Source: Streptomyces sp. DG2A-72 | GTDB taxonomy: Bacteria; Actinomycetota; Actinomycetes; Streptomycetales; Streptomycetaceae | Direction: 5' to 3' | Assembly (NCBI RefSeq): GCF_030499575.1 | Contig: NZ_JASTLC010000002.1 | Location: 3,296-67,295, forward strand | DNA: 64,000 bases | Shown here: in pieces, positions 1 through 9,082 of the stretch | How the letters are laid out: each line of letters opens with the position of its first letter | Numbering within the stretch: position 1 is the stretch's first letter | Notes under the pieces: generated by a model | Told to the model about the DNA's origin: nothing | The model's input: only the letters and a program-made list of their open reading frames with translations | Database searches by the model: none | Made by a program: the position numbers and the translations under genes

Positions 1-762
1 GGCGGCGCCGTCGTGGAACGGGTCACCGGTCTTGCCACTGCCGCCGCCGTTGTCCTCGGGGTAGCACTCGCCGTCGTCGCTCTGGTCCGTGCTGGTGTCG
101 TCGGCCTGGTCCCCGCCGGTCGAGCTGTCGCTCGTCGTTGCGCGTTCGAGGTCGATCCCGGCGTCTTTGGCTATGTCGCGGGCGGCGCTCTCCTGCCCCG
201 CGTAGAGCTGCTCGTACTCCTCGGCCGGGTGCTGGACGGACGCGGCGGCCTTCCAGAGCGGCATGGTTTCCCAGCCCTTGACGTCGGTCAGGCCATGGAT
301 GCCGACCGTGGACTTCGGGTCGGCGCCGAACAGAAACATCCGGGTGGCGTACTCGGGGTTCATGAGCTGCGTCACGGTTCCCCACCCTTGCGAGGGGCGT
401 TGCTGGAAGAGCCCGACGCTATCGAGGTGGCCATGATCCAGATTGAGGAGGCTGGACTCCTGAAGCGCGGTCATGAGGGCGATAAGGGTTGCGCGTCCGG
501 ACAGGCCGCCGTCTGCGGCAACGGTGTCAATGATCTTGGCGTTGGCTATCTGGTTCTTCCGGACGTCGCCCGACGTGTTGTTCTGGGCTTGGTCGCCGTC
601 GTCGTCGCCGTAGTCGACGCTCGGTTCTCCGCGGTCGCCGCACGAGTTGGCGAACGCCTGCCCTCCGCCGGCACCGGCCATGAAGCCGAGGATGCAGAGG
701 AAGAGCACGAAGACGACGGCGCCGATGGCGTACGCCTTGAGCTTGACCGTGCCCTTCGTCAT
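1..762 (-). CDS. Conjugation-associated cell-wall hydrolase (lysozyme/transglycosylase-like), 3' truncated by window edge
   Basis: The reading frame runs off the left edge, so only the first ~254 residues are visible. One membrane anchor (about residues 8-30) is followed by an acidic Ser/Asp/Asn linker. A lytic transglycosylase-like segment follows at about 70-130, with an ALQES motif that could carry the catalytic Glu and a SVGLFQQRP loop typical of Slt/lysozyme-like folds. It is the last visible gene of a co-directional conjugation operon, which fits a TcpG/VirB1-type role in opening peptidoglycan for DNA transfer; such proteins often end in an NlpC/P60 domain, which would lie outside the window. 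The ATG at 762 is used; an in-frame GTG at 798 overlaps the upstream stop codon and is an alternative start. Confidence 0.72.
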   Translation of the reverse strand, partial: MTKGTVKLKAYAIGAVVFVLFLCILGFMAGAGGGQAFANSCGDRGEPSVDYGDDDGDQAQNNTSGDVRKNQIANAKIIDTVAADGGLSGRATLIALMTALQESSLLNLDHGHLDSVGLFQQRPSQGWGTVTQLMNPEYATRMFLFGADPKSTVGIHGLTDVKGWETMPLWKAAASVQHPAEEYEQLYAGQESAARDIAKDAGIDLERATTSDSSTGGDQADDTSTDQSDDGECYPEDNGGGSGKTGDPFHDGAA

Positions 763-797
763 GGTCGACAGGGCGCGGGCTGCGTCGCGTCCTTCCA

Positions 798-1580
798 CTA
801 CAGGCCCACGATTCGGGACACGTGCCACCCGTTGCCGCTGTTGGTCAACTCGGCCTGTACGACGGTGTTTTCGCTGTAGTCGGTGTATCCCTCGACGTCG
901 ACCTTCGCCGTCACCTTCCGCCACACCCGGACGGGGGTGTCGACCGGGAGTTTGCTGTCTGCCGGCCCGGCCTTGACTGTGCTCACGGTGGCCACCCCGC
1001 CGCGGCTGACGAGCTTCTCCCACGACGGGTCATCCTGGCTGGCCAGGTTCTCGACGAGAGCGGGCGTCATGTAGGCGGCGGCCCGCAGGACGGAGGCCGA
1101 ATGGTCGCCGTCCTGCGGGGGGTTGCGGGTCAGGTAGAGGCGCAGGGCCTCGACCGCGACGTGGTCCGGGTCGCTGAGGTCGACGGCCGCGGACGGGGAC
1201 GAGCTCGGCGTCGCCGAGCTCGCGCTCGGAGAGGAGGCGGGCGCGCCGTCCTGGGCGCCGGGGGTCGGCGTCGCGGTGGCCGCCGTGCTGGGGGTCTGGT
1301 GGTCACTGGCACCGAGGAGGCCGGGCCACAGGAAGCGGGCGCCGGCACCCGCGGCCAGGACCGCCACAACGACGATCAGGGCCGCGGCCGGGCGGATGGG
1401 CTCGCGGCGGCGTACGTCGCGGACCCATTCCTTCGAGTTGCGTCGGACCTCCTCGCGGTGCTCGCGCTTGGCCGCCCGCCGGTTGCGGCGCCCCTTCGTG
1501 CGCTTGACCTCGTCCGGGTACTGGAAGCTGGCGAGGATCTCCCGATAGTCCTGCGGGGTGCGCTCGTCCTTCTTGGCCAT
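798..1580 (-). CDS. Single-pass membrane protein with NTF2-like extracytoplasmic domain
   Basis: 260 residues. A basic, hydrophilic N-terminus (1-60, many Arg/Lys) precedes one transmembrane helix at about 62-84. A Ser/Thr/Pro/Ala-rich linker follows, then a C-terminal domain (about 140-260) with alternating hydrophobic strands. This topology matches VirB8/TcpC-type NTF2-like channel components, but the sequence is distinct from the TcpC-like protein at 7765-8886. It lies 3 bp downstream of the polytopic channel protein and 36 bp upstream of the hydrolase ATG, so it is very likely in the same transcript. The NTF2-like assignment is from topology and context, not a firm domain match. Confidence 0.68.
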   Translation of the reverse strand: MAKKDERTPQDYREILASFQYPDEVKRTKGRRNRRAAKREHREEVRRNSKEWVRDVRRREPIRPAAALIVVVAVLAAGAGARFLWPGLLGASDHQTPSTAATATPTPGAQDGAPASSPSASSATPSSSPSAAVDLSDPDHVAVEALRLYLTRNPPQDGDHSASVLRAAAYMTPALVENLASQDDPSWEKLVSRGGVATVSTVKAGPADSKLPVDTPVRVWRKVTAKVDVEGYTDYSENTVVQAELTNSGNGWHVSRIVGL

Positions 1581-1583
1581 GGC

Positions 1584-3599
1584 TCACCCCTTCTTGTTGG
1601 TGTTGGTCGTGTTCCTGGGGGCGGGCGGGAGCTCGCGACGGGCGGGGGCTGCGGCGCGCGGCGGCGGCTGCTGCCCGCTGCGGGCCGGGCGCTTGGGCGG
1701 CCCGTTGGGGGTCGAGCGGATCACCGTCGCCTGAATGAGCTTCGGCTCGCCGGGCGCGGCCGGTGGCGGGGCCTGCCGGAACGCGTAGTTGGGCGTCGTG
1801 CCGTTCTCCGGCCGCATGGTCGGAGTGGCGGGACGGCCGGTCGTGGTGCTACTTCCCGCCGGCAGGGCCCTCGGACCCTGTGGCTGCGGGGGCAGCGTGG
1901 CGCGGGCCTTGCCTTGTACGTCCGGGCGCGGCTCACGGTCGAGGGTGACCGTGGGGCCGCTGCTCGTACGGCCGCCGGGGATCGCCCGCCGCGGGTCGCC
2001 GGGCGGCAGGGCGGGACCGGCGCCGCCACCGGCCGGGGCCGGGAGGGGGCGCGGCGCAGGGGGCCGCTGTGGCGGTACGCGGGTGAGAGTGGCGTCGATG
2101 TCGTCGCCTCCGCCGCCACCACCGGGAAGCGCGGGGCCGTTGTTGCCTCCCCCTCCTCCCCCTCCTCCGCCAGGAGTACGGCGGCGGCGGGGAAGGGAGA
2201 TCGGCGGGCGAGGAATACCGGAGCCTCCTCGGCCCCGGCCGCCGCCTCCGCCACGGCTGAGGAGCCTGGTCAGCATCGCGCCGGCAACCATGCCGTTGGT
2301 GGTGCCGCGGACGCCGAAGATCTGCGCAATCACTCCCCGGAAGTTGAAGCCGACGACGGCCGCGGCAATCGACAGGCCGGAGGAGGGCAGCCAACCGTAC
2401 TGCTGGAACATCTGCATGGCGGCGACCTGCACCGTCAGGACCGCGCCGAGGACCATGGTCGCGATGGTCGACTCAAGGCAACGCGCGAGGACTTGATCGA
2501 ACCAGGCCAGGCCCCACTGTCGCGGGCGGCCGGGGATCACCCAGAGGCACGCAAAAATGACGCCGGTCAACAGGAGCATCAAGGCGCCGAGGAGGCTCGC
2601 CAGGCTGGTGAAGGCGAGGACCAGGACGAGACCGGCGAACAGAATGATGGAGATCAGCGACGGGACGGTGACCATGATTCGCCCGACGGGGCTGTGTCCC
2701 TGACGCCAGGTCACGCTACCGCTTCCGACCGCCTCGTCTGTGACGTTCTCTTGCAGCCACTTTTTCCGCTTGTCCTTGTCCGCTCCCTGGTCGAGGAGAT
2801 CTTTTCCGTACTTCTCACAGACCTCGAAACTTCCGAATTCCGCGACACACCAGGGAGTTGACACGTAAGCACGCCACACGGCGTCAGACGATTTGCGGAG
2901 CATATCGTCTCGGCCGTTGCCGCTGAATTTCGGCTCGTGGTCGAGCTTGAACGGGAAATCTCCCGAGCCATCACCGATTCCCTTCGATGCGGCATTCAGG
3001 GTGACGGATGCTCCGACTTGGCGCACCGAGTCGACACCGGAAATCCAAGTCGAGGGGCTGGTCAGCAGGGAGACCGCCACCACGCCGGAGATGCCCACCC
3101 AGGCGATTTGCGACATGGCTCCGCCGCCGCCACCGCGCTTGTGCTGGACGAACGCGACGAGGCCGCCCACTGCAAGGGCGCTCGGAAGGAGGGTCTCCGT
3201 GAGTCCCTTCGCGGCTCCGCCGATGCTGTCGGCCATGGCGTTTTCGAGCGGAGGGATACGGGTCAGTTGGAAAACCCACGTGACGATGACGACGCACGCC
3301 TGACCGATCACGGCAATGAACGCCATGGTGATGTCAGCGACGAATTCGGCCATCGGATCGAGGACGTCCCACTTACCGAAATCTGAGTCGAGCATCCACA
3401 GGTTCGGGTTTTGGTAGGTCTCGTAAAGGGTCCCTTGCCCCTTGGGAATGCTGCTGTCGGGTGACGGCATGAGGTCGCCGATTCCGACGGGGTCAATGTC
3501 TGCGGCGCTTGCGTGTCCAGCGCACACCATCAAGGTGGTGAGCGCGAACAGAATCGGAATGACCACGTTCCGCAGGCGCGGAACCTGATAGACGAGCAC
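1584..3599 (-). CDS. TrbL/VirB6/TcpH-like polytopic conjugation channel protein
   Basis: 671 residues from a GTG at 3599, 5 nt after a GGGGGG ribosome-binding site; longer upstream readings overlap the lipoprotein gene. It has a signal peptide (hydrophobic stretch then HASA), about seven membrane segments, including a very hydrophobic pair near residues 330-380, and a ~240-residue Pro/Gly-rich disordered tail (runs such as GGGGGGGG and PPAPRPLPAP). The size, topology and place between the lipoprotein and the cell-wall enzymes fit the VirB6/TrbL/TcpH family that forms the inner-membrane pore of a type IV secretion-like conjugation apparatus. The tail probably extends into the cytoplasm or wall; its function is unknown. 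Confidence 0.75.
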   Translation of the reverse strand: MLVYQVPRLRNVVIPILFALTTLMVCAGHASAADIDPVGIGDLMPSPDSSIPKGQGTLYETYQNPNLWMLDSDFGKWDVLDPMAEFVADITMAFIAVIGQACVVIVTWVFQLTRIPPLENAMADSIGGAAKGLTETLLPSALAVGGLVAFVQHKRGGGGGAMSQIAWVGISGVVAVSLLTSPSTWISGVDSVRQVGASVTLNAASKGIGDGSGDFPFKLDHEPKFSGNGRDDMLRKSSDAVWRAYVSTPWCVAEFGSFEVCEKYGKDLLDQGADKDKRKKWLQENVTDEAVGSGSVTWRQGHSPVGRIMVTVPSLISIILFAGLVLVLAFTSLASLLGALMLLLTGVIFACLWVIPGRPRQWGLAWFDQVLARCLESTIATMVLGAVLTVQVAAMQMFQQYGWLPSSGLSIAAAVVGFNFRGVIAQIFGVRGTTNGMVAGAMLTRLLSRGGGGGRGRGGSGIPRPPISLPRRRRTPGGGGGGGGGNNGPALPGGGGGGDDIDATLTRVPPQRPPAPRPLPAPAGGGAGPALPPGDPRRAIPGGRTSSGPTVTLDREPRPDVQGKARATLPPQPQGPRALPAGSSTTTGRPATPTMRPENGTTPNYAFRQAPPPAAPGEPKLIQATVIRSTPNGPPKRPARSGQQPPPRAAAPARRELPPAPRNTTNTNKKG

Positions 3600-3601
3600 T
3601 T

Positions 3602-4222
3602 TTACCCCCCGGAAAGGGCAGTGCGGACCGGCGAGCCGTGCCCTTCGTCGCCCTCTTGAATGTCTTCGTGCTGGTCGACGAGCCACGCCCCGCCCTCGTC
3701 GACCAGGCGCAGCGCGCGGCGGGTCGTGGTCGACTCCTTGCCGGGCCACGTGACGGTGTAGGAGACGAGGACGCCGTACCCGGACGGGTGGGCGCCGCTG
3801 GCCGGGACCTCGACGAGGTCCGAGACCTTGACGGGGCCGGTGTCGGCGCGGTCGGGCCCGCTGGGCGTGCTGGACGCGATCGTGTTCGGCGTGGAGCCGT
3901 CGGCGTACGTCGGCGGCGAGTACGACGGCGAGGGGCTCGACGAGTCGGCGGCCGTCGGTGTCGAGTCCGGGGTGTTGCGCGCGGCGCACTCCTCGACCGT
4001 GCCGTCCCGCATGGCCTTGGTGCTCAGGCGGCAAGCGGCAGTCCAGTCAAGGGCGTTGGCGGCCTTCTGGTAGGCGCTGGCCGCCTTGAGGACGGCGTCC
4101 GTCGGGTCCTTCTGCCCGCTGCTGCCCTTGGTGTCGCCGTCGTCCGACGAGGACGAGCACCCGGCCACGGTCAGGATGCCGGCGGCGAGGATGCCCGCGG
4201 CCGTCGCCGTCTTGCGGTTCAT
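3602..4222 (-). CDS. Conjugation operon lipoprotein
   Basis: 206 residues from the ATG at 4222, which overlaps the ATPase stop codon by 4 bp (ATGA). A lipobox (LTVAGC, Cys at about residue 22) follows a short hydrophobic signal, so the mature protein should be lipid-anchored on the outer face of the membrane. The remainder is a small soluble domain (about 40-75 and 130-200) split by a Ser/Pro/Thr-rich linker; an NTF2-like fold is possible. Its position between the VirB4-like ATPase and the channel protein suggests a structural role in the transfer apparatus. No specific family is recognised. Confidence 0.75.
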   Translation of the reverse strand: MNRKTATAAGILAAGILTVAGCSSSSDDGDTKGSSGQKDPTDAVLKAASAYQKAANALDWTAACRLSTKAMRDGTVEECAARNTPDSTPTAADSSSPSPSYSPPTYADGSTPNTIASSTPSGPDRADTGPVKVSDLVEVPASGAHPSGYGVLVSYTVTWPGKESTTTRRALRLVDEGGAWLVDQHEDIQEGDEGHGSPVRTALSGG

Positions 4223-6762
4223 ACGTCCACCTTTTCCATGACGGGGCCGTTGCCGGGGAGCTGCGTCGCCTTCGGGCTGGTGTCGAGGAGGTCGAGGAGT
4301 TCGAGAGAGGGCACGTCCCACTGCACGGTGGCGCACCGGAAGCGGTGGTCCCGGATGACGCAGTGCCCGTGCCTGATCTCGCCGTCCGGCAACAGGCCCA
4401 CCGAGTGGATGAGCGCCCTCGTGTGTGCGTCCTTGGGTAGGCCGAGGAGCTGCGCCAACGCGTCTTGTTGCTCCGGGGTGGTCAACTGGAATCCCGCAAC
4501 CGTGCTGAGCTGTTCGAGGACGCCGACGAGACGAACGAGGCTCTCCGGGTCCTGCGTGTCGAGCAAGAGCGCGGTGTGCAGGGCCCTACCCACACGGGCG
4601 ATGTAGTCGAGGAACTTCGCGCCCTGCTCGGTTTGGGTCAGGACGTGGACCTCCGGCACGGTCACGACCTTGCGCAGGCCGCGCAGGTCCCTGCGGCCCG
4701 CGGTGGTGATGCCGAAGGCGAGCATCGAGTGCATGAGGGCGACGCTCAGCCGCTCGGCGGGGTTCCACTCCTTGCGGGACGAGCCGGGCCCCGGCAGGGA
4801 GAGGCCCGGCATCTGCACGACCCAGATCCCCGGCTCGGGTGTGATCGGCGGGGCGCTGGTGGTCGGGCGGCCCATGAACGGGGCGCCCAAAGTGTTCTGC
4901 GCCAACTCGTAGAGGGCCTCGCCGGTCTCGCGGCCGAGGTCGTCATCCATCCGCCGCAGGTGCTCAATCACCTTCCACGTGGCGGGCTGGCCCTCGTTGA
5001 TGACCGCGTTCACCGCGCGCGTGATCGGGATCTCGGCGCCCCGCTCCCGCAGCCACTCGGGCGTGGCCATGCTGAGCTGTGTGGGCACTTCACCGCGGGC
5101 GACGTCGACACCCTCCTCGGCCAGGAGGGTGAACAGGTCCGCGGTGCCGGCGAATCGCTGCCCGGTCTCCACCAAGTGGGCATTGAGGCCGTAGCGGCGC
5201 GCGGCCGAGACGACGCCGCCCAAGTCCCCCTTGAAGTCCAACCCCAAGACGAACGCGCCGCGGTGTGCCGCGTCGAGCATGGCGAGCATGGCCGCCGTGG
5301 TCTTGCCGCGGCCACTTCGCCCGACGATCGCTGTTGTCGTCGCGTCGCCGCGGTCACTGCCGGCGGTGATGTCCAGCCGGAAGACACCGGGGGTGCTGCC
5401 TGTGAGGTAGCCAACGATGGGGCCCTCGTCGGCGCCGACCTTGGCGCCGCCCCACCACCAGGAGCCGGACAAGGCGGTGACGTCGCGGACGTGGCCGAGG
5501 TCGGGCACGCGGAGTTGGTCGCCGGGCTGGCACTCCAACCACATCTCACGCTGTTCGTCCTCGGCGACAACGACCTCGATCCCCATCCCACCGAAGTGGG
5601 TGACCACGGCGTCGACCCGGGCCCGGAGGTCGTCGAGGGAGGTCTCGGACGTGACGATCAGCCGCGGGTGATCTTCTACAAGCGTGATGTCCTCGCGGGT
5701 CAGATCCCGCTTGAGCCGGGACATGGCGCCCTCGGTCTCCTCGATGTCCTCGCCGGGGTCTTCGGCGCTGGCATTCGCGGCGCTGTGTCGCTGTTCCTTG
5801 GCCGAGCGCCTCACATCGTCGACCTTCTTCCGTGCCTCCCGCTTGGGCTGCACGCGGAATCTCACGCTCGCCTCGGGACTGACGGGAAGGATGAGGTCGG
5901 CCGCTTCGTCGAGCTCCTCCTCGTCGTCTATGTCTGGCACATAGTTGATTTCGGAGAGGACTCTCAACCACTCGCCGTTGCCGGGGGATTCGAGGTGCTC
6001 GGGGAAGCCGGGCATGGCGAGCACCGACACCCAGGCCGCCACATCGCCGTGGGCGTCGACCACCCGAAGGTGGTCCGGATACGGCAGGAGCCTGCCACGG
6101 GTCAGGGCGGCCACCTTGGCGCCGCTGATGACTCCGGCATTCGCGGCCGGGAGCGGCGCGGCGCGGTGCTGCTCGCGGGAGATCATCCACGCGAGCATTT
6201 CCACGCTCGCGGGCTGCGCCTTCCACGGGGAGGACTCAAGGCGGCGGTGAAGGCGGCGCATCTGCGCATCGAGGCGGGCGAGCTCGCGCGAGGTGACGTT
6301 CGAGGAGAGGCCGAGCCCTTCCTGAATGCCCTTGCGGCTGAGCTTGGCAGCCTGCCCGGCCCGGTCGGTCAGACGGACACCGAGCAGAAGGTGACGGGTC
6401 GGCAGGCTGATCTGTTCGAGACGGCGGATGCGCAGGCTTGCCCACTCGTCCCAGGCCCCCGAGTTGAAGAGCTCTTCAGCCTCGGCCGCGTAGTCCTCGG
6501 CGTGCAGCGGGGACCACAGAACCCGCAAGTGGCACTCGTAGCCGACCAGAATCCGCGCGAGCGCTGAATCGGCCTGGTCGAGCTCGGCGTCGCGGGCAGT
6601 CTCGCTCATCAAGTCGGTGTTGGACGAGGCGAGGACGAACCACGCCTCGGTGTGGTCGTCGGTGACCACGAGTCCATCACTCAGGGCGACGTACTGGGGG
6701 GCGGCGGCCGAGCGGTCGCTCCCCACGCCGACGAAACTCCCGAGCCTGCGAAGCACCTTCAC
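4219..6762 (-). CDS. VirB4/TcpF-like conjugation ATPase
   Basis: 847 residues from a GTG at 6762 (GGGGGA 4 nt upstream), overlapping the upstream stop codon by 4 bp. The N-terminal half (1-420) resembles the VirB4 N-domain, including a receptor-like segment at about 150-180. The C-terminal ATPase has a Walker A GRSGRGKTT near residue 480 and a hydrophobic Walker B-like strand ending in PEVHVL near 700. VirB4-type ATPases energise assembly of the conjugative channel at the inner membrane. Flanked by TcpE- and lipoprotein-like genes, it corresponds to TcpF of clostridial Tcp plasmids and Orf16 of Tn916. Confidence 0.85.
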   Translation of the reverse strand: MKVLRRLGSFVGVGSDRSAAAPQYVALSDGLVVTDDHTEAWFVLASSNTDLMSETARDAELDQADSALARILVGYECHLRVLWSPLHAEDYAAEAEELFNSGAWDEWASLRIRRLEQISLPTRHLLLGVRLTDRAGQAAKLSRKGIQEGLGLSSNVTSRELARLDAQMRRLHRRLESSPWKAQPASVEMLAWMISREQHRAAPLPAANAGVISGAKVAALTRGRLLPYPDHLRVVDAHGDVAAWVSVLAMPGFPEHLESPGNGEWLRVLSEINYVPDIDDEEELDEAADLILPVSPEASVRFRVQPKREARKKVDDVRRSAKEQRHSAANASAEDPGEDIEETEGAMSRLKRDLTREDITLVEDHPRLIVTSETSLDDLRARVDAVVTHFGGMGIEVVVAEDEQREMWLECQPGDQLRVPDLGHVRDVTALSGSWWWGGAKVGADEGPIVGYLTGSTPGVFRLDITAGSDRGDATTTAIVGRSGRGKTTAAMLAMLDAAHRGAFVLGLDFKGDLGGVVSAARRYGLNAHLVETGQRFAGTADLFTLLAEEGVDVARGEVPTQLSMATPEWLRERGAEIPITRAVNAVINEGQPATWKVIEHLRRMDDDLGRETGEALYELAQNTLGAPFMGRPTTSAPPITPEPGIWVVQMPGLSLPGPGSSRKEWNPAERLSVALMHSMLAFGITTAGRRDLRGLRKVVTVPEVHVLTQTEQGAKFLDYIARVGRALHTALLLDTQDPESLVRLVGVLEQLSTVAGFQLTTPEQQDALAQLLGLPKDAHTRALIHSVGLLPDGEIRHGHCVIRDHRFRCATVQWDVPSLELLDLLDTSPKATQLPGNGPVMEKVDV

Positions 6763-7319
6763 GACTTCCCCCTTTGTTTCATTGCCTTGCGTCCGTACGC
6801 CTTGACCACGGCATCGGGCCCGAACAGGCGGGGACGGGCGGCGAGCCGGATCGGCGCGCCGGCACCCTGTGGGATGGACTCCTCGTCACCGAGCCACCGC
6901 TCGATGGGCCCGCCGAGGGGCGAGTCGACGAGGAATTCGAGGCGGGTCCCCCACCGGGCACGGCGGTTCATCCACTCGCTTCGGGTGGCGGCGCGTCGGC
7001 CGCCGCTGACGATCGGCCGGTGGCCGAGGACGAGATAGCGGATGCCGATCGCCCATTGAGTGATCTTCCATCGCCGGTCGATGGATGCTCGCTGCGCGCC
7101 GTAGACGGTGACGATCAGCGGCGGCAGGAAGTAGGCCGTAAACGAGGGCTTGCTCGGGGCGCCGAAGACCAACAGCATGACCGCCCACCACACGCCATTG
7201 AGGACCAGGCCCATCACGAGCGGGCGGCGCGGCGCCCCTTCCCCCAGGTCGATACCGAGAATCTCGTGTTGCTTCGTCTCCAGCGCGAAATGTTGGGTGT
7301 ACGTGTTGCCCACTCGCAT
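6759..7319 (-). CDS. TcpE-like conjugation membrane protein
   Basis: 186 residues. The ATG at 7319 overlaps the preceding stop codon by one base (TGATG). Two adjacent membrane helices (about residues 32-50 and 58-76) are followed by a basic cytoplasmic domain, the layout of the TcpE family (VirB3-like). Its place immediately before the VirB4-like ATPase is the usual order for TcpE/VirB3 proteins. TcpE is known in Tcp systems as an essential or near-essential inner-membrane component. Longer readings upstream of 7319 are discarded because they overlap the upstream gene out of frame. Confidence 0.72.
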   Translation of the reverse strand: MRVGNTYTQHFALETKQHEILGIDLGEGAPRRPLVMGLVLNGVWWAVMLLVFGAPSKPSFTAYFLPPLIVTVYGAQRASIDRRWKITQWAIGIRYLVLGHRPIVSGGRRAATRSEWMNRRARWGTRLEFLVDSPLGGPIERWLGDEESIPQGAGAPIRLAARPRLFGPDAVVKAYGRKAMKQRGKS

Positions 7320-7681
7320 CAGGCGGACCCCGAGACCTTCCCCCAGATGCCCGTCAAGACGTCTTGGACGGTGTCGGGGGCCCAGACGTACGCGCCGACG
7401 AAGACGGCCGCCACGCCCATGGTGACCATCTCGCCCCATTCCTTTTTCATGAAGTGGCCCACGCCGCGGACGGCGATGATCGCCGTCAGGATGTTCCCGG
7501 CGACGAGGAGAACCCAGTCCTTCAACTCGCCGCCGGTGGTGAGCCCTGCGGCGAGGACGACGCCGGTTGTGGCGTCGGCCCGGTAGGCGTGCGGACTGGT
7601 GGCGGTCGTGGCCCACAGGGCGAGTCGCGCTTTGACTGCGGACAGCGCGGCCGGGGCCGCGCGGCGGAGGTATGGCAACAC
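7319..7681 (-). CDS. Small two-helix membrane protein of conjugation operon (TcpD- or VirB2-like)
   Basis: 120 residues from a GTG at 7681 with a GGGGGA site upstream; a longer in-frame extension to 7801 would overlap the tcpC-like gene and has no ribosome-binding site. Two hydrophobic segments (about residues 50-70 and 83-101) are separated by a short basic loop with HFMKKEWGE, a pilin-like VirB2/TrbC topology. Its place between TcpC- and TcpE-like genes equals that of tcpD. Family membership is inferred from position and topology only. Confidence 0.65.
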   Translation of the reverse strand: MLPYLRRAAPAALSAVKARLALWATTATSPHAYRADATTGVVLAAGLTTGGELKDWVLLVAGNILTAIIAVRGVGHFMKKEWGEMVTMGVAAVFVGAYVWAPDTVQDVLTGIWGKVSGSA

Positions 7682-7735
7682 GGGTTCGGTTCCCCCTTGG
7701 TGAAGTGGTGCGCTGACCTGGGCGCATGACGGCGG

Positions 7736-7761
7736 CTCATGTTTTATGAGCTGGGGACATA
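7736..7761 (+). repeat. Dispersed 26-bp repeat, copy 1 of 3 (CTCAT/ATGAG arms plus CTGGGGACATA)
   Basis: CTCAT and ATGAG arms separated by 5 nt, followed by CTGGGGACATA. The same 26 bp, varying only in the spacer, recurs at 22127-22152 and 52424-52449. This copy lies in the gap between the tcpC-like stop codon and the next gene start. The function is not evident. Confidence 0.8.
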
Positions 7762-7764
7762 CGG

Positions 7765-8886
7765 TCACAGCGAGCCCCCGTGGACGTCGGCGACTTGCCA
7801 CCGCGCGGCGTCGCTGGACGACACGCGCGTGAGGGTGACGCGGTAGGTCTGCTCGACGGTGGCTCCGCCGAGGGTCCAGGAGACGACCGCGGTCCCCGTG
7901 CGGTCGCTGCCGCTGCCGTCGTCGACCGACCAGGACGACAGATCCTTGTACGTGATGCCGGCGGGCAGGGCCGGGACGCTTGCGCCGGGGGCGGTGACGG
8001 TGTCCGTGTCGCCTGAGGCGTAGGCCCCGAAGAACTTCTCAACGACGCTTTGCGTCTGTGTGCTCAACTCCGTGTCGGCGTGCGCGGTCGACAGGTCGGG
8101 GGCCTTGGGGCCGCGCGCCGGGATGCCGACGAGGCCGGGGGTCCCGGTGACGATGACCCGGCCGGAGGTCTCGACAACGGGCACGTCGAGGCCGACCCAT
8201 CGGGCGGCCTCCTCGGTGGTGGTCTTCTTCCCCTTGGTGGTGGTGACCGTCTCGGGACGGATCAGCACGTCGACCCGTACGCGGGCCTGTTCCTGTTTGC
8301 CGTGGGTCACGGTCCCCGGCTGGACGGCTAGCACGTCCTGGTTGCCGTGGCCGTCCCACCCCATGGTGGTGTCGGAGTCCGCCGGCAGGACGGAGGCGAG
8401 GAGCTGCGCCCGCTCGTCCGGCTGGTCCTCGTCGAACGTGAGGTACGCGCGGGCGAACCGGGCGGCCACGGCTTGCGCTTCCTCGTCCGGGTAGGCCGCG
8501 GCTTGGGTCGTGGTCGTCTTGGGGGTGGGCGCCGTCGTCTTCGCAGGGAAGAACCATTGCCGCACTCCGGTGATGGCCGCGAGCACGACGACGAACCACA
8601 GCAGACCGCGGCCGAAGCGTCGGACGAACGCGGCGCCGGACTTCTCCTCTTGTGGCACCCAGGGCGTGACCGGCTTCGCAGCGCGCACGGGAGGGGGTGA
8701 GGGCGGAGCGGTCACGGTCGCGCCTGCCTGTTGTTGGCGCAGTCGGTTGCCTGCGGACTCCCACGGGTTCGCGGGCCCGGTGGCCGGTTCGCTCTGCTGA
8801 GGGACACCCGCCTTCGCGGGATCGCCGGTCTTCGCTGGTTCCGGCAGACCCGCAATCTTCCGCAGGACCCTTCCAAACGACGGCAC
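7765..8886 (-). CDS. TcpC-like conjugal transfer protein
   Basis: 373 residues from a GTG at 8886 preceded by GGGGGAGG at good spacing. A cytoplasmic N-terminus of about 95 residues, rich in Pro and Ala, precedes one membrane helix (LLWFVVVLAAITGV, about 98-115). Two extracytoplasmic domains follow at about 145-270 and 280-373, each starting with a helix of the type EAQAVAARFARAYLTF, as expected for the paired NTF2-like domains of the TcpC family. TcpC forms a trimer at the membrane and is needed for efficient conjugation in pCW3. This is the first gene of the minus-strand block and is divergent from the XRE regulator at 9083. Confidence 0.82.
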   Translation of the reverse strand: MPSFGRVLRKIAGLPEPAKTGDPAKAGVPQQSEPATGPANPWESAGNRLRQQQAGATVTAPPSPPPVRAAKPVTPWVPQEEKSGAAFVRRFGRGLLWFVVVLAAITGVRQWFFPAKTTAPTPKTTTTQAAAYPDEEAQAVAARFARAYLTFDEDQPDERAQLLASVLPADSDTTMGWDGHGNQDVLAVQPGTVTHGKQEQARVRVDVLIRPETVTTTKGKKTTTEEAARWVGLDVPVVETSGRVIVTGTPGLVGIPARGPKAPDLSTAHADTELSTQTQSVVEKFFGAYASGDTDTVTAPGASVPALPAGITYKDLSSWSVDDGSGSDRTGTAVVSWTLGGATVEQTYRVTLTRVSSSDAARWQVADVHGGSL

Positions 8887-9082
8887 CGCGCAACCTCCCC
8901 CAGATTCAACCAACTTTCCCCGCACGGGTGATCGACCCTATGCCGGGAGTGATCAAAGCGTCAAAGAAGTTCGTAACCAAGCCGCGCACGCTGTGCCCAA
9001 CCTGTGACACGTGCCCAGCGGCGGTGATCAAGGGCCGCTAGAGTGCCGCCCCGAGCCGACAACGAACGGGGGACACAGAGGG

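Noticed and set aside
822..2861. Long plus-strand frame (679 aa) opposite the conjugation genes
   Set aside because: GC-rich antisense shadow; no ribosome-binding site, no recognisable domain, and the minus strand has clear coding features (signal peptide, membrane helices).
4465..6567. 700-aa plus-strand frame opposite the VirB4-like gene
   Set aside because: Shadow frame; the minus-strand gene has Walker A and operon overlaps.
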